Shown here in pieces: positions 31,032 through 38,921 of a stretch of 63,716 nt of DNA. The position numbers were made by a program, and so were the translations under genes. The DNA is taken from assembly GCA_030049955.1 (NCBI GenBank), contig JASIJX010000335.1:1-63716 (forward strand), written 5' to 3'. How positions within the stretch are numbered: the first letter of the stretch is position 1; each line of letters starts with the position of its first letter. The stretch comes from Acidobacteriaceae bacterium (GTDB taxonomy: Bacteria; Acidobacteriota; Terriglobia; Terriglobales; Acidobacteriaceae). A model generated the notes under the pieces. The model ran no database searches. It saw only the letters and a program-made list of their open reading frames with translations, and was not told the DNA's origin.

Positions 31032-32732
31032 TCAACCGAAGAGGAACTCGACTCTCCAGGGGGCGCAGAGGCTACGATGGCCGGCCAGCATCAACAGCAA
31101 CAGTTGCGATGCGCTTCGCTCTTCCTCGCTCGTCAAATAGCGGCGCAACGCATCGTGCCGCAATGCGTAGCGTTGTGCGTCTTCAGCGAGGCGCTCCAGG
31201 AATTCAGAATGTGCCCGCAATAGTTTTTGCGCCGGCAGACCTGCGCCTACGGCTCTTGTGGTCGCCGCCAAGTGTGGCAAGCAGCAGGACGGAAGCCGTT
31301 TCTGGGAAGATGCCGCTACTTCCTTCACCTTCGTGGCCGCCCGTTCCACGGCGGTTTTCTCAGCCTCAATCTGAACCTGGCAAACACGGCAGGTCGCGGG
31401 GCCAGACAATAGCTGGCTTACGCTCCTGGTGGGCCAATCTATATTGCTCGCAGCGTCCGCAAAGTGCCTTAAAGCGGATGCGACGCGGCCCGCCAAGGCC
31501 GGATAGGCAGTGCATACGCCATAAGGGGATGAGAGATTTTCGTACTGCCATGTGTGCAAAGAACAGAATCCGCCGCGTTCTGAATGGTTGCGCTGCGTTT
31601 CCTGGTTGATGGTCAACTCGTATTGATATTTGCTGAGAAAGTGAAAGACAGCATCCAGAACTTCGCCGCAGATTTGGCAACCGCTTCGCTTCTCGAATTC
31701 CAGATGCAATCGAGGTCCTTCCCGCCGGCGAGGACGCGCCGAGACGGCGCCACGGTCCGCCGCACTGCCAGCATGTACCCCTTCAACCCGTTCGAGGAGG
31801 GCTTCATATGCAGGCTCACTTTCATTCCCAACCATCAGAGCACGTCGCTGCTCAAGGAAATCCCCAATGCGCCGGCGCATCATCTGGATGAACGCTTCCA
31901 CGCGTTCCTCGGTCAGAAACCGGAATAACTCAGCTTCAAACAGTTCAATGCCGGAGTTTGTCGCGAGAGCATCATTCTGTTTCAACCTTCCTTCCAGCGC
32001 TTGTCGAGCCGAAACAGAGAACACCTTCGGTGCCTGTAGAAACGCAAATTCTTTAAGCTTGTTCTGCACGTAGTCGAGCACCTGCGAGCGTTCCGCTTCG
32101 CCAATGGTGTCCTGTTTGTTCACAATGATAAAGAGCGGCTTGCTCGCCTCTCGAATCCGCCTCAAGGCACGAATCTCTTCTTCGGAAAGAGGGCTTTCAT
32201 AGCTGGTAATCAACACGAACGCATCGGCTTCGGGAAAGAACCGTTCCGTTGTTTGCGTATTTTCGGCGATCGCAGAGCCCAGGCCTGGGCTATCGACAAA
32301 GAACAGGCCTCGACGCAAAATATCTACCGGAAGCTCGATCTCTGCATATGCAACGTTTTTCACGTTGCCTGGATTTGCCTGCTGCGTCACGTATTCCGGT
32401 AACTGGGAAAGCGGAATGTCCTGCCGCAAACGCGACCCGGAAAAATTTAGCACGACACGATTTCGGCTACCGTACCGCACGGTCGTGATGACTGAGGTCA
32501 ACGGAAGAATACCGGTGGGAAGATATGCGCCACCCAGCAATGCATTCACCAGCGTCGATTTCCCGCGGTTGAACCTGCCGACAAGCATCAGATTGAAACG
32601 ATCGTCTGCAAGGCGCCCCTGGAGGTCACGCACGACTGATTGCACGTCGGTGTCCTTCGTACCCACCGCCTGAGCGGCACGAAGGATTTCTGCCATGGCG
32701 AACTTCGCTTGTTCGTATTCCTTCAGATCCAT
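31032..32732 (-). CDS. Dynamin-like GTPase fused to Cys/His module (third dynamin)
   Basis: 566 aa. GTPase domain: P-loop GRFNRGKS (52-59), G2 Thr in LPLTSVITT, G3 DSPG (147-150), G4 NKQD (205-208). After ~320 the usual long stalk is replaced by an Arg-rich linker and a Cys/His domain: C352xxC355, C390xxH393xW395, C448xxC451, C484xxH487. This order is the same as in the 188-aa protein beside crcB. The C-terminal ~70 residues are helical with a Leu-rich end. The fusion suggests that the free module also acts with a dynamin-like GTPase. Last gene of the operon below riboswitch 7, 48 bases after the HEAT-repeat gene. Confidence 0.88.
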   Translation of the reverse strand: MDLKEYEQAKFAMAEILRAAQAVGTKDTDVQSVVRDLQGRLADDRFNLMLVGRFNRGKSTLVNALLGGAYLPTGILPLTSVITTVRYGSRNRVVLNFSGSRLRQDIPLSQLPEYVTQQANPGNVKNVAYAEIELPVDILRRGLFFVDSPGLGSAIAENTQTTERFFPEADAFVLITSYESPLSEEEIRALRRIREASKPLFIIVNKQDTIGEAERSQVLDYVQNKLKEFAFLQAPKVFSVSARQALEGRLKQNDALATNSGIELFEAELFRFLTEERVEAFIQMMRRRIGDFLEQRRALMVGNESEPAYEALLERVEGVHAGSAADRGAVSARPRRREGPRLHLEFEKRSGCQICGEVLDAVFHFLSKYQYELTINQETQRNHSERGGFCSLHTWQYENLSSPYGVCTAYPALAGRVASALRHFADAASNIDWPTRSVSQLLSGPATCRVCQVQIEAEKTAVERAATKVKEVAASSQKRLPSCCLPHLAATTRAVGAGLPAQKLLRAHSEFLERLAEDAQRYALRHDALRRYLTSEEERSASQLLLLMLAGHRSLCAPWRVEFLFG

Positions 32733-32780
32733 GCAATTCCCCAGTCTTGCGACCGTTGAAGCTTACAACGTTCCATGCCG

Positions 32781-33719
32781 TCAAGCCTCAAGCCTGTTGC
32801 CGAGAAGATGGTGCAAAACGCGCCAGAAGGGCGAAAGCCAGTTCGGGTTTTCGCCAAGTCGCTGTCGATGCGCGGCAACTCTCGCCGCAACCGATTGCGC
32901 GATCATCGCGTGCTCGTCCAGCAACTCGATCGTCTCCATTTCCTGCGCTCCATTCATACTTTTGGCGCCTTCAATCAAAGCCGACACAATCTCTTCCTTG
33001 TTTGCTTCGGAACCGATTCCAAAACCGATTCGAGCGGTTGCAATCACGCAATCTGCATCTTCGTGCCACAGGTAGCCACGCAGTTCCGGCCATTCGCTTA
33101 CGCCAGCTCCCCACTCGGCCAATAGCTGGAGCGTCGAACGCAGGCGACGTAATGCGGCAGATCCGCAGATTGAAACTTCCGATAATCCTCTAAGGAGCAA
33201 CACTGCGAACGGCCGGGCAGCTTCGGGCATCTTCCTCAAGGCTGCTTTTGCGTCTTCACGGCATAGATCATCTTCAAGCAGTTCAAACAGGATCGGAACA
33301 GCCTCAGGAGGGCGAAACTCGCCGACGGCTTCCACTAGGCCACCGGTTGCGCGGTCCCGAAGCGCTCTCAACAGTGTTGGAAGCACCTCGTCAGAATGGC
33401 AATGCAGAAGTTCTTGTGCCGCCGCGCTGCGCACAGCGTCCTCCGCAAGCAGCACAGCGGCATCTGCAGGCTTCGAGTATTCGTGAAAATAAGTAAGCAA
33501 CGATGAGCACGCGCCCAGTTCGCCCAATACTCTAACGGCGCGGCAGCGTGGCATCGCAAGCGATCGCGGCAGTGATCTCAACAGAAACTGCGCTACGTCG
33601 GGAACTACTCGCGGCCCCTGAGCAATCAGTTCTTCCGTCGCGCGATCCCCGTCGACAACTGAATCCAGCAATCTAATCAGCCGTTCAATTCGTTCATATT
33701 CTTCGGGTAAATTTCCCAT
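32781..33719 (-). CDS. HEAT-repeat protein
   Basis: 312 aa, almost entirely helical. Repeated HEAT-like units are visible (PRCRAVRVLGELGACSSL, AEDAVRSAAAQELLHCHSDE, VLPTLLRALRDRATGGLVEA, AVPILFELLEDDLCREDAKA). Such solenoids act as protein-binding scaffolds. No catalytic motif or signal peptide. Lies between the metallophosphoesterase and the third dynamin-like GTPase, so a scaffold for one of these is a fair guess. Confidence 0.8.
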   Translation of the reverse strand: MGNLPEEYERIERLIRLLDSVVDGDRATEELIAQGPRVVPDVAQFLLRSLPRSLAMPRCRAVRVLGELGACSSLLTYFHEYSKPADAAVLLAEDAVRSAAAQELLHCHSDEVLPTLLRALRDRATGGLVEAVGEFRPPEAVPILFELLEDDLCREDAKAALRKMPEAARPFAVLLLRGLSEVSICGSAALRRLRSTLQLLAEWGAGVSEWPELRGYLWHEDADCVIATARIGFGIGSEANKEEIVSALIEGAKSMNGAQEMETIELLDEHAMIAQSVAARVAAHRQRLGENPNWLSPFWRVLHHLLGNRLEA

Positions 33720-33772
33720 CTTCGATGTTCCCTGTGAACTCTGCGCGCTTTTATGTCAATGCTCAATTCAAT

Positions 33773-34471
33773 TCACTTCGGCAAGTTGCCGGTCTGCAAT
33801 ACGGAAATAAGGGCATCCTGATCTGGCGTAGTAATCGGCATTTCACGAATCCCCCGAATCGTTTCTTCGACCGGGTACTCATATTCTTTGCGGAGGATCC
33901 GTCCGTTCTGCCAAACTGCGTAGCAGGCCATCGGTCGCCCTGTCTTCGGCTGTCCGAGACTGCCTGGATTAAGAATCGCGGTGCGGCCTTCCATCCGCAA
34001 AAACGGTGTATGCGTGTGGCCAACGATCAGCACGTCGGCATCGATGGCCCTCACATGGTCCCGCCACGCCGCTGAATCTTCCGGGCAGTAGCCAAACAAC
34101 GGATCGACTGGAGTTGCATGGACGAGATAAAACCTCGCTGAGCCGGTGCAAATTTCCCGGTAGAGAGGCAAATTGCGAAGATAATCCAGATCATCCCCGG
34201 AACAGACCTGCTGTGTATACCGGAGTGTTTCCGCCGCCAGCCGCTTATATGGAGGCGAACAGCGGGGATCGGCTGAGAATCCGGCCGCATTGTCGTGGTT
34301 CCCGCGTACGCATGCGGATGCATTGTGCTTTATCCACTGCACAACTTCGTGCGGATGAGGCCCGTAATCGACGAGGTCTCCGATACACCAGAGCGCGTCA
34401 TAGTCTCGCTCTGGTAGCGCGTCCAGTGCAGCAATATTCCCGTGAATATCAGACACCACGACGATCTTCAC
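33773..34471 (-). CDS. Metallophosphoesterase (YfcE/MJ0936-like)
   Basis: 232 aa, calcineurin-like fold with a complete set of metal motifs: SDIHGN (Asp8/His10), GDLVDYGP, RGNHDN, LVHATP and VGHTHTPF; then NPGSLGQP as in small YfcE-type phosphodiesterases. Substrate unknown; relatives hydrolyse phosphodiesters or nucleotides using two divalent metals. First gene below riboswitch 7. A fluoride-induced metallophosphatase could replace fluoride-inhibited phosphatases, which is inference only. Confidence 0.88.
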   Translation of the reverse strand: MKIVVVSDIHGNIAALDALPERDYDALWCIGDLVDYGPHPHEVVQWIKHNASACVRGNHDNAAGFSADPRCSPPYKRLAAETLRYTQQVCSGDDLDYLRNLPLYREICTGSARFYLVHATPVDPLFGYCPEDSAAWRDHVRAIDADVLIVGHTHTPFLRMEGRTAILNPGSLGQPKTGRPMACYAVWQNGRILRKEYEYPVEETIRGIREMPITTPDQDALISVLQTGNLPK

Positions 34472-34565
34472 AGTACCCTCGTTCCTGGTCGCGAGAGCAC
34501 TCGGCTCCGCAACCGCTCAAATGCGAAGATGAATTTCGGGGAGCCAGCCAGGAGGGCAGGAGAAT

Positions 34566-34656
34566 CCCCGACGACATCTCGTCAGGGGTCATCATCTGCC
34601 CACCCAAATGTGGCATATAAGGATGGAACAGCAGTTAAGGCGAACCCCTTCGCCTG
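34566..34656 (-). promoter_or_regulatory. Fluoride riboswitch 7 (minus strand) with GC hairpin
   Basis: On the minus strand: GGCGA AGGGGT TCGCC, TTAAC, hairpin closed by CTG/CAG bases, then GCAGATGATGACCCCTGAC. P1 is GGGGT/ACCCC where copies 1, 2 and 4 have GGAGT/ACTCC, a clean compensatory change. The overlapping hairpin pairs CCCC and GACGA with TCGTC and GGGG around GATG (34566-34588); no T run follows, so the platform may be a transcriptional block or Rho-linked. It sits ~95 bases before the metallophosphoesterase start. Confidence 0.9.
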
Positions 34657-34686
34657 CGACCTCCGTATTTGCGAAGGTTCACCACG

Positions 34687-34692
34687 AGTATA
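34687..34692 (-). promoter_or_regulatory. Probable -10 box for riboswitch 7
   Basis: TATACT on the minus strand, about 31 bases before the aptamer. A -35 match is weak, so only the -10 is called. Confidence 0.4.
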
Positions 34693-34837
34693 CCCAATAA
34701 GTGTGGTCATAGACATAATGCGACAGCAGCCAGCGCGCCTAATGATAGCTACGACGGAAACGGCGTGGCAGTCTCAGGCCCGGGGAAACGAGTCGCCGTT
34801 CTTGCCGGTCGCAGGAACCACGCAAGAGAGTAGGCAA

Positions 34838-35165
34838 TATCCGCACTCCGTATCTATCTTCGTCGCGGTGATGTCAAGAAAGGCCAGCGCTGGTGGCAGC
34901 AGCTCGTGGAGAAGTCGCTTTCTACATATTGGTGGAGTCTGCGATGCAGACAGGAATGGCACACGCTACTGTGAACCTGTCACACATCGGCTATACCCAC
35001 GATGCGACTAGGGTCAGTCATGACCATTCGGAGATTCCCGCGAGCGCTCTGCCTGTCTGCGTTGAGCTCCTGGCGCCCAAGCGGCTTCTCGACCAGTTCA
35101 TCCGCGAACAAGCCAGTCATCTGAAGAACACCACCCTGGTTCTGGTCGATGGAGTCCACATTTCA
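34838..35165 (+). pseudogene. DUF190-like gene, frameshifted and lacking a start
   Basis: Frame one reads SALRIYLRRGDVKKGQRWW and QQLVEK, then one frame change leads to YILVESAMQTGMAHATVNLS, HIGYTHDATRVSHDHSEIPA, LPVCVELLAPKRLLDQFI and TTLVLVDGVHIS. This has the order of a DUF190 protein (LRIY start, GxxxATV, GYxH loop, 'LPV-x-VE' strand, final 'VDGV' strand). An in-frame stop just before the start region, no start codon and the frameshift indicate decay. It would be the fourth DUF190 domain near this island; no riboswitch is visible upstream of it. Confidence 0.5.
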
Positions 35166-35259
35166 GATCTCTTTCGGGCGGAGAGCGAGGAGACGATCGA
35201 GAAACATCCGCATTCTGTCGAGCACCTCCGCGGCGTTGATGACACAGAGCTTCAAGTCG

Positions 35260-35856
35260 TAGCCATGGGAGATGGCATACCGGAATATCTACCCAGTTGT
35301 TTCAAGTGCGCGCTTTGCCAAGTCAGACGCGCCGCGAGTCTCAATCCCCTTGATCGTCGCCACCAGCTCCGGAACTTCGATTTTAGCGATGGGGCGCGCC
35401 CCCAGCTTGGGGTACACATTCGCGTCCAAGCGCCGGCGTGTGGTATCTACGTGGTGGGGGACTCTTTCCAGCGCTCCAGTGAGACAGCCACTTTTGCGCT
35501 ACCGTCTGAAAGGAACTGGGGGTAGATACTTTCAACGCAACCTTGTCAGCCTTGCGCTTCGCCATTGGGTCGACGCCATCGGTGAGCATCTTCCGGGCTT
35601 CCGCGTGGCGCTCTCGGGCGTCAACAAGCGCCACGAGTGGATAATGCCCAAAGCTCATCCGTTATTCAGCATCTTTGAACCGGTATTTCCAGCGCCAGAG
35701 CTTTCCGCCGACTCGCGTGACCAGCAGGTATAGCCCGCGCCCATCGGTGAGCCTGTAAGGCTTGGATTTCACTTTGGCTCTGCGGATTTCGGTGTCAAAT
35801 AACACGAATACTCCACCAGTTGCTCCGGAGCTCCTCAAAAATACGCCCAGAAACAC
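35260..35856 (-). pseudogene. Tyrosine recombinase (P4-type integrase) remnant
   Basis: The minus strand encodes an arm-binding domain (LFDTEIRRAKVKSKPYRL, DGRGLYLLVTRVGGKLWRWK), then after a frame change MSFGHYPLVALVDARERHAE and ARKMLTDGVDP, then SFQTVAQKWLSHW, then after another frame change DTTRRRLDANVYPKLGARPI and VPELVATIKGIETRGASDLA, a stop in place of Gln, and IFRYAISHGYD. These are the N-terminal and core-binding parts of a prophage/island integrase of the DUF4102 type. The catalytic domain is absent. Right-hand flank of the fluoride island. Confidence 0.85.
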
Positions 35857-35961
35857 ATGGATTACATCCTATCCGAATGGACGAAGGCTGTGGTCGTGGT
35901 TGGATGAGGCTGGATGGGTACTTGGCGGTGCACGGAGTCTGGAGCGAGCTTGTCTCTGGAC

Positions 35962-37416
35962 CTAAATTGGCGTTATCAGGGAAAAATACAGGGAATTTCC
36001 GCGATTGATCGGTGGAGCGGCGGAAATCCAAAGCGCTCCTCGATGCAGGGGAGCGCCGAAATGCGTGCGCGGGATGGACGCGGCACCCAAGGTGAGCAGC
36101 AGCGCCACGACAGCAATGATGGTTTCACACAGCGACCACGAACGAATGGTTTGCGGAACTGTCATGTTGAAGTATTGCTTCACCAGCCAGAAGCCACCGT
36201 CGTTTACGTGCGAAAAGATCAGCGAGCCCGCACCCGTGGAGATGGCGAGCAACTCCGGGTGGGGATAGGCGCTATGCAGCGCGATGGGGGCGACAATGCC
36301 CGCGGCTGTTGTCATAGCCACGGTTGCGGAGCCCGTGGCAAGCCGCATGAGCGCGGCCAACAGCCAAGCCAGCAGCAGCAGAGGCACGTGCCATGCAAGC
36401 GCCACGCCCACGATGGCGCTCGCTACTCCGCTGTCCTGCAGGACACGTCCGAAGCCGCCCCCCGCACCGATGAGCAGGGTGATGAGGGCCGTGGGAGCAA
36501 GGCTCTCCTGGCTGAGGCGGAGGATGGTGTCACGCGTGAATCCGCGTAACCGGCCCAGCGTGTAGAAGCTAACGAGCGTCCCGATGAGCAGCGCAACATC
36601 GTCATTGCCGACGAGGCGCAGCGTTTCGATGAGTCTTCCCTTGCTTCCCAGAACCTCAGCTGCCGTGCTGCCAATAAGCATGAGAAGCACAGGCAGTAGC
36701 ACGGTGAAAATAGTCAGCCTGAATCCCGGCAAGCTGCGCTCGGTATGGTGGTCGACGAATTCGGCGGCCATCGGATTCTCCGGAGGGAGTTCGATCCGCG
36801 GCGAAATCCATGCGGCATACACCGGCCCAGCGACGATTGCCGTAGGAATGCCAATGAGAAGCGCATAGAGAATCGTGTGGCCAACATCGGCATTGAAAAT
36901 GGTGACTGCGAGGATCGCAGCGGGGTGCGGCGGAACAAGCCCTTGCGCCACCGAGAGCCCAGCGACCAGCGGCAGCGCTACGAGCACAAGCGATTTGCCG
37001 GTACGGCGGGATACCGTATAGGCAATCGGGATCAAGAGGACGAATCCCACTTCGAAGAAGCAGGGAAGACCCACGACAAGCCCAATCACCATCATGGCCC
37101 AGGCGATGCGTTTTTCGCCAAAGAAGCCAATGATCGTGTTTGCAATCTGCTCTGCGCCGCCGGATTCGGCCAGCATTTTGCCCAGCATTGTCCCCAGCGC
37201 GACAATGACAGCAATATGCCCCAGCGTTGCGCCCATCCCCGTTTCAAAAGAATGAATTCCAGCACTAAACGGCATGCCGGCCGCCATCGCCAGGGCTAGC
37301 GAAACCACGAGCAGTGCAATGAACGGGTTCAGCTTGACAGCCGCGACGAGAAGAATCAGGCTGACGATGGCCGCAAGCGCGGAAGTGATAAGCAGGATGC
37401 TGTGAGGATCGATCAT
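35962..37416 (-). CDS. GntP-family gluconate/organic acid permease
   Basis: 484 aa from the internal ATG (MIDPHSILLI), chosen because the longer frame adds a non-hydrophobic leader. Family marks of GntP H+ symporters: FGEKRIAWAMMVIGLVVGLP, CFFEVGFVLLIPIAYTVSRR, LVPPHPAAILAVTIF, RLATGSATVAMTTAAGI and SHVNDGGFWLVKQYF. Twelve or more membrane helices. The last ~25 residues are unrelated to the family and probably run past an eroded stop. Transports gluconate or related sugar acids; substrate not predictable. Confidence 0.9.
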   Translation of the reverse strand: MIDPHSILLITSALAAIVSLILLVAAVKLNPFIALLVVSLALAMAAGMPFSAGIHSFETGMGATLGHIAVIVALGTMLGKMLAESGGAEQIANTIIGFFGEKRIAWAMMVIGLVVGLPCFFEVGFVLLIPIAYTVSRRTGKSLVLVALPLVAGLSVAQGLVPPHPAAILAVTIFNADVGHTILYALLIGIPTAIVAGPVYAAWISPRIELPPENPMAAEFVDHHTERSLPGFRLTIFTVLLPVLLMLIGSTAAEVLGSKGRLIETLRLVGNDDVALLIGTLVSFYTLGRLRGFTRDTILRLSQESLAPTALITLLIGAGGGFGRVLQDSGVASAIVGVALAWHVPLLLLAWLLAALMRLATGSATVAMTTAAGIVAPIALHSAYPHPELLAISTGAGSLIFSHVNDGGFWLVKQYFNMTVPQTIRSWSLCETIIAVVALLLTLGAASIPRTHFGAPLHRGALWISAAPPINRGNSLYFSLITPI

Positions 37417-37535
37417 GAGTCGGAAGTGGCGCTCGCGGTGCAGGATTACTTCGTGAACCGCAATGATACTCAATCCGGCGTATCGGGCGCAGTTCAAAAT
37501 TGACGCACCGCATGCATCGGCCGCCAGTGGCGAAC

Positions 37536-38855
37536 TCAGCGGGAGGTTTCGATCATGGCAACCTCCTGCCCTATGCGCCCGCTCAGCACGCGCTCTGCTA
37601 ATTCCGCGTCGTAGGCGCCCTCCCAGCGTGCAATCACGAGTGTGGCTACGCTGTTGCCGATAATGTTCAGGACGGCACGTGCGGGAGTGGTGAGCCGTTC
37701 CACGCCCAGCAACAGAACCAACCCGGCCAGCGGAATCTGGTGAACGGCGGCCAGGGCTGCGGCCAGCACCACGACCCCCGCGCTGCTGACGCCCGATACT
37801 CCCTTGGAGACAAGCATCATGGTCAGAAGAAGCACGGCAAGATCGTGACCGGCCAGATGTGTGTTTGTGGCCTGGGCAATGAAGATTGCACCTATGGAAA
37901 CGAAAATCGCGGTGCCGTCAGCATTAAAAGCATAACTGGCGGGGAATACCATCTCGACGATGGGACGCGCGCAGCCCAGTCGCTCCAACTTGACCATAAG
38001 CGGCGCCATTACTGCCTCAGAACAGGATGACCCTAGCGTTATTACGATCTCCTCCTGGATATAACGGAGAAGCTTCACGAGATTGACGCCGGCAAGATGT
38101 GCAGCGACGCCCAGAACCGCGGCGGTAAAGACCGTGCAGACCATCCAGATGGCAGCGACGAATTTGGCCAGCGGCATCAGCGTGACGACGCCATATTGGC
38201 CAACGGTGAATGCGATGGCGCCGAAGACAGCAACTGGAGCCGTATAGATGATGAATCCGATGATACCGAACACGCCACGCAGGCACAGGTCCATGACATC
38301 GATCAGCGGGCGCGCACGCTCACTGAACTGCGCCAGCGCCAGCCCGAAAAGAACGCTGAGGAAGACGATCTGGAGCATGTTGCCGCTGACAAACGCGCCG
38401 CCAATGCTGGTGGGAACAATGCTCATGAGGAAATCGCCTGCGCCGTGATGTGCGGCAACCGTGGCGTAATCGGCGATCTCACGGATGTCGAATGCGGCAG
38501 GATTGATGTTCATGCCAACGCCGGGGCGCAGCAGGAGGGCCCCGCCGAGACCCATTACGAGCGCGAGAGTGGAGACGATCTCGAAGTACGCCAGCGTCTT
38601 GGCTCCGATTCGTCCTATTTGCCTGAGATCGCCAAGGCGCGCAATGCCAATGGTGATGCTGAAGAACATGAGCGGCGGCAGCGTCATGCGGATCAGCCGC
38701 ACGAAGAGATCGCCTAGCGGCCGCAGATGAATGGCTTGATGCGGCATGAGCGCACCGGCAAGAACGCCGAGGCCCATTCCCAGCAGCACCTGAAGCCACA
38801 GTGGGCCCAAAGTGAGACGGCGCGCGGGGGCGGGGCTGGTCTTATTCAAAGGCAT
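37536..38855 (-). CDS. Dicarboxylate/amino acid:cation symporter (DctA/GltP-like)
   Basis: 439 aa of the DAACS family. The two re-entrant loop motifs are visible: TLGSSCSEAVMAPLM and the GVSGVSSAG segment, with the transport-site helix FPASYAFNADGTAIF (usual form: GATVNMDGTA). N-terminal helices start at LWLQVLLGMGLGVLAG. Import of C4-dicarboxylates or acidic amino acids with H+ or Na+. Divergence in the first loop (Cys in place of Ser/Ala) makes the substrate uncertain. 38 bases from the next coding region; GntP and this gene share orientation. Confidence 0.9.
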   Translation of the reverse strand: MPLNKTSPAPARRLTLGPLWLQVLLGMGLGVLAGALMPHQAIHLRPLGDLFVRLIRMTLPPLMFFSITIGIARLGDLRQIGRIGAKTLAYFEIVSTLALVMGLGGALLLRPGVGMNINPAAFDIREIADYATVAAHHGAGDFLMSIVPTSIGGAFVSGNMLQIVFLSVLFGLALAQFSERARPLIDVMDLCLRGVFGIIGFIIYTAPVAVFGAIAFTVGQYGVVTLMPLAKFVAAIWMVCTVFTAAVLGVAAHLAGVNLVKLLRYIQEEIVITLGSSCSEAVMAPLMVKLERLGCARPIVEMVFPASYAFNADGTAIFVSIGAIFIAQATNTHLAGHDLAVLLLTMMLVSKGVSGVSSAGVVVLAAALAAVHQIPLAGLVLLLGVERLTTPARAVLNIIGNSVATLVIARWEGAYDAELAERVLSGRIGQEVAMIETSR

Positions 38856-38921
38856 GGCAGTGGCTCGGGCATTCGTGTGAGGCGCAGTTGACCGCGCTCC
38901 TCAGAGCAGGCGATGGGGACA

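Noticed and set aside
34893..35525. 210-codon plus-strand frame as one intact gene
   Set aside because: Only its first ~90 codons look like protein (DUF190-like, lacking its own N-terminus, which is in another frame). The rest is antisense to the integrase remnant.
35857..35961. Second copy of the tRNA-Leu 3' end as an attachment site next to the integrase remnant
   Set aside because: I looked for the T-arm and acceptor sequence of the tRNA at 1-62 and found no match in this gap.
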